The notes under the pieces: model-generated
The model's input: the letters and a program-made list of their open reading frames with translations, nothing else
Database searches by the model: none
Told to the model about the DNA's origin: nothing
Shown: in pieces, positions 18,711 to 26,938 of the stretch
How the letters are laid out: the number at the start of each line of letters is the position of its first letter
How positions within the stretch are numbered: position 1 is the first letter of the stretch
Position numbers and translations under genes: made by a program
Assembly (NCBI GenBank): GCA_022484565.1
Contig: JAKVKZ010000034.1
Span: 1 to 33,780 of the forward strand
Source: Muribaculaceae bacterium
GTDB taxonomy: Bacteria > Bacteroidota > Bacteroidia > Bacteroidales > Muribaculaceae
DNA length: 33,780 bases
Reading direction: 5' to 3'

Positions 18711-19187
18711 TTAAAATCTGAAATGGGCAAACGCACGGTTAGCCTCAGCCATACGGTGCATATCTTCTTTACGTTTGTATGCTCCGCCTTGGAGATTGTA
18801 GGCGTCCATGATTTCAGCGGCGAGCTTTTCAGCCATAGTTTTGCCGCCACGTTTGCGTGCGAAATTTATGAGATTCTTCATTGATATAGACTCTTTTCTG
18901 TCGGGACGGATTTCCGTCGGGACTTGGAAAGTGGCACCACCGACACGGCGGGACTTCACCTCCACTAACGGAGTAACATTCTCGAGGGCTTTTTCCCAGA
19001 TTTCGAGAGAAGTTTTCTCCTCATTTGCCATCTTTTTCTTAACAACGTCGAGCGCTGAATAGAAAATTGTGTAAGATGTATTTTTCTTGCCGTCGTACAT
19101 TAAGTGGTTGACGAACTTAGAAACCCTTACATTGTTGAAAACAGGATCAGGTAATATGATCCTCTTCTTTGGCTTTGCCTTTCTCAT
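18711..19187 (-). CDS. rpsG: 30S ribosomal protein S7
   Basis: This is 158 residues starting [15 protein letters not shown]. It contains [19 protein letters not shown] and ends with the conserved [21 protein letters not shown]7 initiates folding of the 3' major domain of 16S rRNA. In E. coli S7 represses its own operon by binding between rpsL and rpsG; here that gap is 152 nt and can form a stable hairpin, so a similar control is plausible. Confidence 0.98.
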   Translation of the reverse strand: MRKAKPKKRIILPDPVFNNVRVSKFVNHLMYDGKKNTSYTIFYSALDVVKKKMANEEKTSLEIWEKALENVTPLVEVKSRRVGGATFQVPTEIRPDRKESISMKNLINFARKRGGKTMAEKLAAEIMDAYNLQGGAYKRKEDMHRMAEANRAFAHFRF

Positions 19188-19217
19188 TTTTACAAAAATT
19201 GTTGTTTTTGTTCGCTT

Positions 19218-19272
19218 GGTTGTTGCATCTTAGTCATCTTCAACGGCATTCTCTAATGCCATTTACTCAACC
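19218..19272 (-). promoter_or_regulatory. Candidate structured RNA between rpsL and rpsG
   Basis: On the message a 9-bp stem forms between AATGGCATT (19255-19263) and AATGCCGTT (19242-19250), with one G-U pair and the tetraloop AGAG (19251-19254). An outer 5-bp helix, GGTTG (19268-19272) with CAACC (19218-19222), can enclose it. No T run follows, so it is not a terminator. In E. coli the same intercistronic position holds the S7 repressor-binding site; function here is inferred from position. Confidence 0.45.
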
Positions 19273-19339
19273 GTAATAAATCAATCCAATAAAATCAAAA
19301 ACTAAGTTTAACTACTTGTTTCGTTTAAATAAAAATCTG

Positions 19340-19726
19340 TTACTTCTTAGCTGCAGCTTTCGGGCGTTTAGCGCCATACTTGGAGCGGCGTTGGGTCCTG
19401 CCGGCAACACCAGCGGTATCCATAGTTCCTCTGACGATATGGTAACGAACACCTGGAAGGTCTTTCACACGTCCGCCACGTACCATCACGATAGAGTGTT
19501 CCTGAAGGTTGTGACCTTCACCTGGAATGTACGAGTTAACTTCTTTTCCGTTTGTCAATCTAACACGGGCCACTTTGCGCATTGCCGAGTTAGGCTTCTT
19601 AGGGGTAGTGGTGTAAACACGGACGCAAACACCGCGGCGCTGAGGACATGAATCCAGAGCCGGTGATTTGCTCGTGCTTTGCAAAGCTACTCTGCCTTTT
19701 CTTACCAATTGCTGAATTGTAGGCAT
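19340..19726 (-). CDS. rpsL: 30S ribosomal protein S12
   Basis: This is 128 residues starting [16 protein letters not shown]. The conserved decoding-site segments are [17 protein letters not shown] (with Lys43) and [18 protein letters not shown] (with Lys88 and Asp89). Both lysines are the wild-type residues at the classical streptomycin-resistance positions. Asp89 is the residue methylthiolated by RimO in other bacteria. It is the first gene of the ribosomal run, behind a good promoter and a ~125-nt leader. Confidence 0.98.
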   Translation of the reverse strand: MPTIQQLVRKGRVALQSTSKSPALDSCPQRRGVCVRVYTTTPKKPNSAMRKVARVRLTNGKEVNSYIPGEGHNLQEHSIVMVRGGRVKDLPGVRYHIVRGTMDTAGVAGRTQRRSKYGAKRPKAAAKK

Positions 19727-19786
19727 CTTAGTTTCTTTTTTCTTTTATTAATTAATTGTTAATGTAAATACCTGTCAATTGCGCTC

Positions 19787-19840
19787 AAACCGTAAGATTA
19801 TCTTCACTAAATCAATAATTTAGCGACATTTTTACGATTT
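19787..19840 (-). promoter_or_regulatory. Candidate structured 5' leader of rpsL
   Basis: In the leader RNA, AAATCGTAA (19832-19840) can pair with TTACGGTTT (19787-19795) over 9 bp including one G-U pair. Within it an 8-bp hairpin forms between CGCTAAAT (19818-19825) and ATTTAGTG (19805-19812) around loop TATTG. The nested pair of helices starts shortly after the predicted transcription start. It could be a ribosomal-protein binding site; it has no terminator tail. Confidence 0.4.
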
Positions 19841-19859
19841 TTTACGCCGAAAAACGTTG

Positions 19860-19891
19860 CAAAGATACTCACTAATTCGCTAATTGCCAAA
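19860..19891 (-). promoter_or_regulatory. Bacteroidota-type promoter of the ribosomal supercluster
   Basis: On the - strand TTTG (19888-19891) is followed after 20 nt by TATCTTTG (19860-19867). This fits the phylum consensus TTTG-N19-21-TAnnTTTG exactly. Transcription should start near 19853, leaving a leader of about 125 nt before rpsL. Confidence 0.75.
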
Positions 19892-19995
19892 TGAATTTGC
19901 GGATTTCTTCTTTGCTGCTGCGCATTTTCACCTTGATAAATAACCCTCTTACAGCCACTTTATTATGGTGCAGGCCATTGGATATTTATGAATAT

Positions 19996-20541
19996 TTAAA
20001 AAGGTTTTATATCTTTTAACTCCATTCCACGTCCATCCTTCGCGGAAAGAAGCATTTCTTCGGGCTTTATAAGCCAGTCGATGCCAAGGGCCGGTTCATC
20101 GAACCGTAACGTTGCCTCGGCCTGTGGAGCATACACATTGTCAACTTTATATTGGAATTGCGCCATGTCGCTCAGCACCACGAATCCATGAGCAAATCCA
20201 CGGGGGATAAAGAGCTGCAAACCATTCTCCTGACTCAACTCCACAGCTATATGCTTGCCGTAAGTCGGTGAGCCGCCACGAAGGTCAACAGCAACATCAA
20301 GCACCTTGCCCAACGACACCCTGACGAGCTTAGCCTGCGAAAATTCGCCTTTCTGGAAATGCAGACCACGCAGCACACCGCGGCTTGACACAGATTCATT
20401 GTCCTGAATGAAATCAATCTTGCCGATATTGGCTTCAAACTCACCTTTCTTGAACGATTCGCAAAAATATCCGCGTGCATCGCCGAACCGCTTAGGCTCA
20501 ACGATGAAAACGCCCTTAATTGACTGTTCTGTAAATTTCAT
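19996..20541 (-). CDS. rfbC: dTDP-4-dehydrorhamnose 3,5-epimerase
   Basis: This is 181 residues from MKFTEQSIKGVF; the 19 residues available upstream are not family-like and lie across the probable -7 box. It is a cupin fold with the RmlC signature RGVLRGLHFQ, where His61 is the likely catalytic base. Next come DVAVDLRGGSPTYG, FIPRGFAHGF and the FQYKVDN region with Tyr131. It converts dTDP-4-keto-6-deoxy-glucose to the L-lyxo form in dTDP-L-rhamnose synthesis for surface polysaccharides. It is isolated from rfbA, rfbB and rfbD here, so a related epimerase role in another sugar pathway cannot be excluded. Confidence 0.9.
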   Translation of the reverse strand: MKFTEQSIKGVFIVEPKRFGDARGYFCESFKKGEFEANIGKIDFIQDNESVSSRGVLRGLHFQKGEFSQAKLVRVSLGKVLDVAVDLRGGSPTYGKHIAVELSQENGLQLFIPRGFAHGFVVLSDMAQFQYKVDNVYAPQAEATLRFDEPALGIDWLIKPEEMLLSAKDGRGMELKDIKPF

Positions 20542-20564
20542 AAATAATTCTGCTTTTATTGCCA

Positions 20565-20572
20565 CAAAGTTA
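20565..20572 (-). promoter_or_regulatory. Probable -7 box of rfbC
   Basis: TAACTTTG on the - strand fits TAnnTTTG. The nearest TTG upstream (20596-20598) is 23 nt away, slightly too far. The box lies 24 nt before the chosen rfbC start and inside the longer open frame, which supports the shorter start. Confidence 0.45.
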
Positions 20573-20681
20573 AGGATTTTCAGACGAAAACGCATCAACG
20601 ATTAGCGAAAATATAAGAATAGGTGGAATTGGAAGAAGAAATTAAAACTGCGTTTTATTTCGTTTTGCGCTCCCCATGATG

Positions 20682-20689
20682 TATCTTTG
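20682..20689 (+). promoter_or_regulatory. Probable -7 box of the alternative GlmU gene
   Basis: TATCTTTG fits TAnnTTTG and lies 22 nt before the ATG at 20712. A TTTG at 20664-20667 is only 14 nt upstream, so the -33 element is not convincing. The box falls inside a longer open frame that starts at 20676, arguing for the 20712 start. Confidence 0.5.
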
Positions 20690-20711
20690 CCCAATTAAAA
20701 GACCAACCACA

Positions 20712-21908
20712 ATGAAAAATATCATAATTTTCGATGCTGAAGAAGTACACAACAACCTTCTGCCTATCACTTACACCCGACCTGTTTCACACATACGCGT
20801 CGGCATAACCACAATTTATGATAAATGGAAAAGTGCAATCAAGGGAGCGCAATTTTCATCGCTCACCGCTGACTATCTCAGCCAAAAATTCCCTGCAAGA
20901 ATAGCCGACGACAACTTTTTCATTGCCGGCCACGTGTTCCCTACTCCACAACTTGCAACGACCATCACAAACCTCAAAAAGGGCGAGGCTATGAAATATG
21001 GCGATATGCTAATTGCATTCCATGGTACAGACAAGGATTTCAGCGACAAAAATTTCAGCAGTGTAGAAGTTGTTGATGACGAGCCTGTGGCACTGCATTG
21101 GCTATACGACATATTCATGCTGAACGATAAGTTCCTGAAGGAAGATTTCAAGAGACTAACCGCTGGACGAAAGTCGCAAACACTAAGCCATACAAACACA
21201 GTTATAGGTGAGACGGAATTCGACGACGGCACTCAAAAAATATTCATTGAGGAAGGCGCAAAAATTGAAGGGACTTTCCTAAACGTGAACGAAGGCCCTA
21301 TATATATAGGTAAGGAAACTGAAATCATGGAAGGTTCCTGCATACGTTCTCCATTTGCAGCCTGCGAACATGTGTTCGTGAATATGGGTGCAAAAATCTA
21401 TGGAGCGACCACGCTCGGCCCATACTGCAAAGTAGGCGGTGAACTGCACAATGTGGTGATGATTGGCTACAGCAACAAAGCTCACGACGGATTCCTTGGA
21501 AATGCAGTCGTCGGTGAATGGTGCAACCTCGGCGGCGGCTCAACGGCCTCAAACCTGAAAAACGACTATAGCGAGATTAAACTGTGGAATTATCCAAAAC
21601 AGGGATTTCTGCGCACAGGACTGCAATTCTGCGGACTGATTATGGGTGACCATTCCAAAGCCGGAGTGAACTGCATGTTCAACACAGCTACTGTGCTTGG
21701 CGTAGGGGTAAACATTCACGGTGCTGGATTTCCACGCAATTTCGTGGCATCATTCTCCGAAGGAAGCACAGCCGGCTACACCGACGTGAGCCTTCAGAAA
21801 TTCTTCAAGGTGGCTGAAATTGTCATGGCACGCCGACATGTGCAACTAAGCGAAATCGACAAGCGGATTTTCGAATCAATCTACAACATCGCCGAAGGCT
21901 ACAAGTAG
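20712..21908 (+). CDS. Alternative GlmU: putative sugar nucleotidyltransferase/acetyltransferase
   Basis: This is 398 residues from MKNIIIFDAEEVHNNLLPITYTRP. It resembles the Bacteroidota GlmU-like family (TIGR03991), which is proposed to make UDP-GlcNAc from glucosamine-1-phosphate. The C-terminal half has left-handed beta-helix hexapeptide repeats and the acetyltransferase-like segment KAHDGFLGNAVVGEWCNLGG, whose His matches the catalytic His of E. coli GlmU. The N-terminal domain lacks the canonical LAAGxGTRM nucleotide loop, so uridylyl transfer is less certain. It has its own promoter, divergent from rfbC. Its 3' end overlaps the convergent ABC ATPase by 33 bp. Confidence 0.85.
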   Translation: MKNIIIFDAEEVHNNLLPITYTRPVSHIRVGITTIYDKWKSAIKGAQFSSLTADYLSQKFPARIADDNFFIAGHVFPTPQLATTITNLKKGEAMKYGDMLIAFHGTDKDFSDKNFSSVEVVDDEPVALHWLYDIFMLNDKFLKEDFKRLTAGRKSQTLSHTNTVIGETEFDDGTQKIFIEEGAKIEGTFLNVNEGPIYIGKETEIMEGSCIRSPFAACEHVFVNMGAKIYGATTLGPYCKVGGELHNVVMIGYSNKAHDGFLGNAVVGEWCNLGGGSTASNLKNDYSEIKLWNYPKQGFLRTGLQFCGLIMGDHSKAGVNCMFNTATVLGVGVNIHGAGFPRNFVASFSEGSTAGYTDVSLQKFFKVAEIVMARRHVQLSEIDKRIFESIYNIAEGYK

Positions 21909-22901
21909 GCTCTCAACAACCGCCGACACTGAACCAACTTTGCGCGTCGGCTGATTTTCAAACCTTATCTCATAAGATACGGCCGATTCTACATTTACAG
22001 TGCATTCAACGGCGTCGGCAGGATTCACCTCAGCGGCTATTCCGTTACGTCTGAGCGCATTCACCACACAGTGAATCACACCAGCATCGGTTCCGCTAAC
22101 TGCAACTTTCCTTGTAGCAGGCAATTTTGCCGCGAAGTCGCCTAAGGCCATATCAAAATTTATATCGCTATTGGCAAACATACGTTGCAGAGCGCCACTC
22201 AAAATAACGTCTTCAGTCGCACCAGCTGCCAGCGTTCCACCATAAGACACCACCCACAAGTCATCGGCAAGCATTATAGATTGCGACACATCATGGCTCG
22301 ACAGCAATATAGCCTTGTCCTGCTCACGCGCAAGCTGATGCAAAAGCCGCATAGTGTCGATACGACTCGCAACGTCGAGAAAAGCAGTAGGCTCATCCAG
22401 CAGAATTATCGGAGTGGACTGAGCCAAGGCTTTAGCAATCATTGCCTTCTGACGCTCTCCATCTGAGAGTTCAGCCATGTAGCATCCAGCCTTGTTGCCG
22501 ATGCCAGCCTGAACAATCGACTGCTCCACTATTTCCCTGTCGTCGTCGGACAATCGTCCCAAAAATCCAGTATGCGGTTGCCGCCCAAGCGACACAAGTT
22601 CCCTAACAGTCAATCCTCCTGCAAGTGTACGTTCAGTCGTTACAAGTCCGAGCAGTTTCGACAGTTTTCTTCTGCCTATCAGCCGCAAGTCTTCGCCTTC
22701 AACAACCACATTGCCACCAATTGCAGGCTGCGCCCCAGCCAGCGTGCGCAAAAGCGTGGATTTTCCAATTCCGTTTGTGCCGAGGAGCGCCACCAACCTA
22801 CCCTTATCAAGTTGCAGGTTCAGTCCTTTCAGCACTGCCGTAGTTTCATTGCCTCGACGGTATCCAACTGTAAGATTTTTAGCGGTTAATATCGGTGCCA
22901 T
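21876..22901 (-). CDS. ABC importer ATPase (iron/cobamide type) with C-terminal extension
   Basis: This is 341 residues. ABC motifs: Walker A GTNGIGKST (41-49), signature LSDGE (145-149), Walker B ILLDE (166-170) and switch His203 (SSHDV). The first ~245 residues match FecE/BtuD/FhuC ATPases that drive uptake of ferric siderophores, heme or cobamides. About 90 more residues (from ~255) form a predicted alpha/beta segment that most FecE-like ATPases lack; its role is unknown. It is the last gene of a three-gene operon, 3 nt after the permease, and runs into the end of the GlmU-like gene on the other strand. Confidence 0.93.
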   Translation of the reverse strand: MAPILTAKNLTVGYRRGNETTAVLKGLNLQLDKGRLVALLGTNGIGKSTLLRTLAGAQPAIGGNVVVEGEDLRLIGRRKLSKLLGLVTTERTLAGGLTVRELVSLGRQPHTGFLGRLSDDDREIVEQSIVQAGIGNKAGCYMAELSDGERQKAMIAKALAQSTPIILLDEPTAFLDVASRIDTMRLLHQLAREQDKAILLSSHDVSQSIMLADDLWVVSYGGTLAAGATEDVILSGALQRMFANSDINFDMALGDFAAKLPATRKVAVSGTDAGVIHCVVNALRRNGIAAEVNPADAVECTVNVESAVSYEIRFENQPTRKVGSVSAVVESLLVAFGDVVD

Positions 22902-22904
22902 GGC

Positions 22905-23960
22905 TCAATTGAAATATTGAATCTTTTTGCGGTTGATAATTATATATATAATAATAGGTACTCCTATTATCGGCGTGATGGCATTGATAGGCATTATCCC
23001 AATTGAGGTAGGCAGCACACTAATCAATGTGCAAAGCAAAGCAATATCGGCACCGGCAAGTATAGTCACCGGAATAAGCATATTGTGGTTAGATGTTCCA
23101 AGCAGCAGCCTTGCAATGTGAGGAACGACAAGCCCCAAAAATCCAATAGGCCCGCAGAACGCAGTAACAACGGCAGTAAGAACACCGGTAATCATAAGCA
23201 ACATATTTCGGGTACGCTTTATATTCACTCCAAGATTCTCGGCATAGCGTGTACCGAGCAGCATCGCGTTAAGTGGCTTAGCCATCAGAGCCGACCACAA
23301 CAGCGACAGAATAATCAGAGTGGCAAACACGGGCAATTGCTGCGCTGTAACGCCAGTGAAGTTACCCATTCCCCAAATCACATAACTGTGCACGCCTTCC
23401 TCGGTGGCGAAGAAGTTGAGAAATGATATTGCGCTCGAAGCCAGAAAACTTATCATTATTCCAATTATCAACAGCATAGTAGTGCTATTGACAAATGTGG
23501 AAAATATCAGCAATGCGCCAAGTACCAGCATCGCACCTGCCAATGCTCCAAGCAGAGTAGCCACATAGCCAGCTATCGTAGTGCCAAACGCAGTGCCGAG
23601 ATAACTGCTGAAAGCAAGCATCACCACTGCCACGCCAAGACTTGCGCCGGTTGACACACCAAGTATTGACGGTCCCGCAAGCGGATTGTTGAAAGCCGTC
23701 TGCAACAAAAGGCCAGAAATCGACAGTGCAGCACCAGCAAGGATTGCAGTAGCGAGCATCGGAAGCCTCGTCTGCATTATTATCACCTGCCACGTCATCT
23801 TTTCCCCGCCTGAACCGAAAATTATATTGATTATCGACCTCATGGGAATTTTAACCGACCCTATCAAAAGGTTCAGCACAGCAAGCACTCCGAGCAATGC
23901 CAGCAGCATTGTCAGCGACAGCACGAAGCGTCGGCGTATATGTCCCCTATCGTCATTCAT
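22905..23960 (-). CDS. FecCD-family ABC importer permease
   Basis: This is 351 residues from the ATG at 23960; a TTG two codons further upstream is less likely. Many hydrophobic segments (about nine or ten) are visible. Family signatures are LLLQTAFNNPLAGPSILGVS (around residue 85-105) and GPIGFLGLVVPHIARLLLG (in the C-terminal half), as in BtuC, FhuB and FecD. It forms the membrane channel as a homodimer. The start overlaps the end of the binding-protein gene by 8 bp, indicating coupled translation. It is probably for an iron chelate, heme or cobamide; the substrate is not readable. Confidence 0.93.
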   Translation of the reverse strand: MNDDRGHIRRRFVLSLTMLLALLGVLAVLNLLIGSVKIPMRSIINIIFGSGGEKMTWQVIIMQTRLPMLATAILAGAALSISGLLLQTAFNNPLAGPSILGVSTGASLGVAVVMLAFSSYLGTAFGTTIAGYVATLLGALAGAMLVLGALLIFSTFVNSTTMLLIIGIMISFLASSAISFLNFFATEEGVHSYVIWGMGNFTGVTAQQLPVFATLIILSLLWSALMAKPLNAMLLGTRYAENLGVNIKRTRNMLLMITGVLTAVVTAFCGPIGFLGLVVPHIARLLLGTSNHNMLIPVTILAGADIALLCTLISVLPTSIGIMPINAITPIIGVPIIIYIIINRKKIQYFN

Positions 23961-25068
23961 CGGCAAGAGGTTGGAAATATTTCAGTTTGTATCCTTTATC
24001 CAGTTCAGGATGGAAAATCACAATAAATTCATGAAGAAGCACGTCGGGATGGAAAGGAAAATCCTCAAAAAGCGTAGTGCCGACCGTATTACAGCAATAC
24101 ACTTGTTTATGCTTAAACGCAGCAAACTGCGAGTTCAACGAATATTGAGAGGCAAGATTCTTGTAGGTCTTGATGTTGAAACTCTTGATAATCCAGAAAT
24201 CAGCATTTTGAGCCTTGTCGAGCACTTGGGAAAAATCAAGGCTAAGCGAACCAGTAGATTTGTCACCAGCCCATGGATATGCAGCTCCAGCATCGGCAAA
24301 ACAGTGCGCCATATAACTGTTGCCACCAGGCACATTCCACACTCCGCTAAGCACCATTTCCGACAGCACCGTCGGGCGACGTTTCACCTTTGATGCCTCA
24401 GTCTTCAGTGCATTGTACCGACTTTCCACCGACTTGAATATACTATCGGCCTCAGCCTCCTTACCATATAGCAATCCGAAGAATTTTACCCATTCAGCCC
24501 TACCAAGCGGCGTGGATTCCATATAATCGGCACTCTCTATTATAGGTATTCCCAAATTTGTCAAAGTACCGTAACCGGCATTCTGAAATGGCGACAAAAT
24601 TATAGCGTCGGGAGCCATGCTAACTATCTTTTCCATTGTCGGCTGCAGCGAATTGCCAGCATCGACAATCTTTCCCGATTTCAGTCCGGCACTAACTTCG
24701 GGCATATTAAAATATTGTGCGTCACAAACCCCTTTAATTGTGCTAAACTCTCCAAGTTCCTTAATCACACTGGCGTGAACCGACGAGTACACCAATACCT
24801 TTTGCAGTGGGACTTTCACAACAGTGCCCTCTGGCAGATTCTTTGGCAACGGCTTTTCACGGCTGACAAGCACATAAGTTTGAAGCAGACCACCAGCTTT
24901 CCATGGATTTTTCACCTCCACGGTCGTGTAGCCATCATGCTTCACTATAGTTATTCCCTCTGCTGTGCTCACTATGTTGCCAGCAATCTTGCCACCGTTC
25001 TTATGACCTCCACAAGCACACAGAGCAATGGATAAGCAGTAGAACAATAATATCTTTCCGAACTTCAT
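23953..25068 (-). CDS. Periplasmic binding lipoprotein of the ABC importer (PF01497 type)
   Basis: This is 371 residues. The signal peptide ends in the lipobox LCAC, so Cys19 would be lipidated. No acidic export signal follows the Cys, which suggests an inner-membrane anchor. The body fits the BtuF/FhuD fold: VLVYSSVHASVIKELG, VSMAPDAIILSPFQNAGYG and GVWNVPGGNSYMAHCFADAG in the C-terminal lobe. It would deliver a metal chelate, heme or cobamide to the permease. It is the first gene of the operon, behind a clear promoter; no cobalamin riboswitch fits in the short leader. Confidence 0.9.
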   Translation of the reverse strand: MKFGKILLFYCLSIALCACGGHKNGGKIAGNIVSTAEGITIVKHDGYTTVEVKNPWKAGGLLQTYVLVSREKPLPKNLPEGTVVKVPLQKVLVYSSVHASVIKELGEFSTIKGVCDAQYFNMPEVSAGLKSGKIVDAGNSLQPTMEKIVSMAPDAIILSPFQNAGYGTLTNLGIPIIESADYMESTPLGRAEWVKFFGLLYGKEAEADSIFKSVESRYNALKTEASKVKRRPTVLSEMVLSGVWNVPGGNSYMAHCFADAGAAYPWAGDKSTGSLSLDFSQVLDKAQNADFWIIKSFNIKTYKNLASQYSLNSQFAAFKHKQVYCCNTVGTTLFEDFPFHPDVLLHEFIVIFHPELDKGYKLKYFQPLADE

Positions 25069-25092
25069 CAGTCAATAGTTTGTATATGTCTG

Positions 25093-25124
25093 CAAAGTTA
25101 GTAATATTTCACTCATTTGCCCAA
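25093..25124 (-). promoter_or_regulatory. Promoter of the ABC importer operon
   Basis: On the - strand TTG (25122-25124) is followed after 21 nt by TAACTTTG (25093-25100), a match to the Bacteroidota consensus. Transcription would start about 20 nt before the binding-protein ATG, leaving no room for a riboswitch. Confidence 0.65.
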
Positions 25125-25219
25125 TTTATTATTGCCAAGCTAATTCAAAAGCATTTCTACTTAATGTGTTCAAAGTTGCAATAAATTACACAAAAAAACC
25201 AAAAAAGAGAAAGGAGATA

Positions 25220-25249
25220 TTGGAAGGCACAAAAAATCCATTATATTTG
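25220..25249 (+). promoter_or_regulatory. Promoter of the catalase gene
   Basis: TTG (25220-25222) is followed after 19 nt by TATATTTG (25242-25249), a full match to the phylum consensus. The start would fall near 25256, giving a leader of about 100 nt that contains a short ORF. The promoter is back to back with that of the ABC importer. Confidence 0.7.
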
Positions 25250-25313
25250 CAAACGGCTATCAGCCAAACAAGAAACTTGAGAATTGGACAAATCTAATTA
25301 ACTAACCAAAAAA

Positions 25314-25349
25314 ATGCGCTTGTCAAACAACAGCAGGCGCGCGCAATAA
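25314..25349 (+). CDS. Possible 11-codon upstream ORF in the catalase leader
   Basis: ATG CGC TTG ... CAA TAA encodes [11 protein letters not shown] and ends 4 nt before the catalase ATG. It lies wholly within the predicted 5' leader. There is no Shine-Dalgarno site. It contains two adjacent Arg codons (AGG CGC). It may be a translated leader peptide or chance. Confidence 0.3.
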   Translation: MRLSNNSRRAQ

Positions 25350-25353
25350 CAAA

Positions 25354-26877
25354 ATGGACGAGAAAAAGAAGAAAAGACTGACCAACGAAGTCGGTGCTCC
25401 AGTCGCCGACAACCGTAATTCCATGACAGCAGGTCCACGTGGACCGATGATGCTGCAAGACGCATGGTTCATGGAGAAACTCGCACACTTCGACCGCGAA
25501 GTGATACCAGAACGCAGAATGCACGCCAAAGGCAGCGGAGCATTCGGAAAATTCACCACCACGCACGACGTGACAAAGTACACTTGCGCCAGTGTGTTCT
25601 CAAAAATCGGCAAAGTGACGGATGTATTTGTACGCTTCTCCACAGTGGCCGGAGAACGCGGTGCAGCCGACGCTGAACGTGACATCCGCGGTTTTGCCAT
25701 AAAATTCTACACCGATGAAGGCAACTGGGACTTAGTGGGCAACAACACGCCAGTGTTCTTCATCCGCGACCCGCTGCAATTTCCCGACCTGAACCACGCA
25801 GTGAAACGCGACCCTAAGACCAATCTGCGGTCAGCCCAGAACAATTGGGACTTCTGGACGATGCTACCAGAGGCTCTGCACCAAATCACAGTAGTGATGA
25901 GCGACCGCGGCATACCAGCAAGTTACCGCCACATGCACGGTTTCGGTTCGCACACTTACAGCCTGATAAACGCGGCCGGCGAGCGCGTGTGGGTGAAATT
26001 CCACCTGAAGACGCAGCAGGGAATCAAGAACCTCACAAATGAGGAAGCAGCCGCCATCGTCGCCACCGACCGCGAAAGCCATCAGCGCGACCTCTTTGAA
26101 GCCATAGAACGCAAAGATTTCCCGAAATGGACCATGTATTTCCAAATAATGACCGAGGAACAGGCTAAGAACTACAAGGAAAATCCATTCGACATCACCA
26201 AGACATGGAGCCACAAGGAATTTCCATTGATTGAAGTCGGAGAAATGGAACTGAACCGCAACCCTGAAAATTATTTCGCCGACGTGGAGCAAGCTGCCTT
26301 TAACCCTTCGCACGTAGTGCCAGGAATAGGACTGTCGCCCGACAAACTGCTGCAAGGCCGACTGTTCGCCTACGGTGATGCACAACGCTACCGTCTTGGA
26401 GTGAACAGCGACCAAATTCCAGTGAACCAAGCACATTGCCCTGTTCATTCATATCACCGCGACGGACTGATGCGCGTTGACGGAAACTACGGCGGGACAA
26501 AAGGCTATACACCAAACAGCTACCATGTGTGGGACGCACAACCAGAAGCAAAAGAGCCGGCACTCGCGCTTAATGGAGCAATGGACCGCCACAATCCTTA
26601 TGAAGACCGCACCGATGACTGCTTCTATCAGCCAGGCGACCTGTACAGACTGATGACAGAAGACAAGAAAGCTCTGCTGATAAGCAACACTTGCGCCGAC
26701 ATCATGCCAGTGACTGAAAACATTAAGTACCGCCACGCAGCACACTGCTACCTTGCCGACAAGGATTACGGAACAAGGATTGCCAACGGACTGCACCTCG
26801 ACATGAAGAAAGTGGAAGAGCTTGCAGCCATGACCGAGGCTGAAAGGCTTGAGGCAACAGCAAGTGTGCACGAATAA
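25354..26877 (+). CDS. katA: Heme catalase (small-subunit, clade 3 type)
   Basis: This is 507 residues, typical of small-subunit monofunctional catalases. Essential residues are at conserved spacing: distal His57 ([12 protein letters not shown]), Asn130 ([11 protein letters not shown]), and the proximal heme ligand Tyr340 with Arg336 ([15 protein letters not shown]). It breaks down hydrogen peroxide to water and oxygen in the cytoplasm. There is no signal peptide. In Bacteroides katA is controlled by OxyR; no OxyR site could be recognised here. It is divergent from the ABC importer and followed by its own terminator, so it is a single-gene unit. Confidence 0.97.
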   Translation: MDEKKKKRLTNEVGAPVADNRNSMTAGPRGPMMLQDAWFMEKLAHFDREVIPERRMHAKGSGAFGKFTTTHDVTKYTCASVFSKIGKVTDVFVRFSTVAGERGAADAERDIRGFAIKFYTDEGNWDLVGNNTPVFFIRDPLQFPDLNHAVKRDPKTNLRSAQNNWDFWTMLPEALHQITVVMSDRGIPASYRHMHGFGSHTYSLINAAGERVWVKFHLKTQQGIKNLTNEEAAAIVATDRESHQRDLFEAIERKDFPKWTMYFQIMTEEQAKNYKENPFDITKTWSHKEFPLIEVGEMELNRNPENYFADVEQAAFNPSHVVPGIGLSPDKLLQGRLFAYGDAQRYRLGVNSDQIPVNQAHCPVHSYHRDGLMRVDGNYGGTKGYTPNSYHVWDAQPEAKEPALALNGAMDRHNPYEDRTDDCFYQPGDLYRLMTEDKKALLISNTCADIMPVTENIKYRHAAHCYLADKDYGTRIANGLHLDMKKVEELAAMTEAERLEATASVHE

Positions 26878-26905
26878 CGCACAATATTCTCTTAAACGGA
26901 AATAT

Positions 26906-26938
26906 AACAGCCGATTTTATTTTAAGTCGGCTGTTTTG
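26906..26938 (+). terminator. Intrinsic terminator after katA
   Basis: A perfect 9-bp stem, AACAGCCGA (26906-26914) with TCGGCTGTT (26927-26935), is followed by TTGTT. It begins 29 nt after the katA stop. Confidence 0.75.

Noticed and set aside
25069-25092. Cobalamin riboswitch before the BtuF-like gene
   Set aside because: The promoter leaves a leader of only about 20 nt, too short for a riboswitch.
25165-25192. TGTGT...ACACA dyad in the katA-importer gap as an operator
   Set aside because: The arms are only 5 bp with a 18-nt A/T-rich spacer, which is easily due to chance; no match to a known OxyR, PerR or Fur site could be shown.
25864-26448. 194-residue ORF antisense to katA
   Set aside because: The + strand frame encodes an intact catalase with all active-site residues; the antisense frame is a by-product of its codon use.
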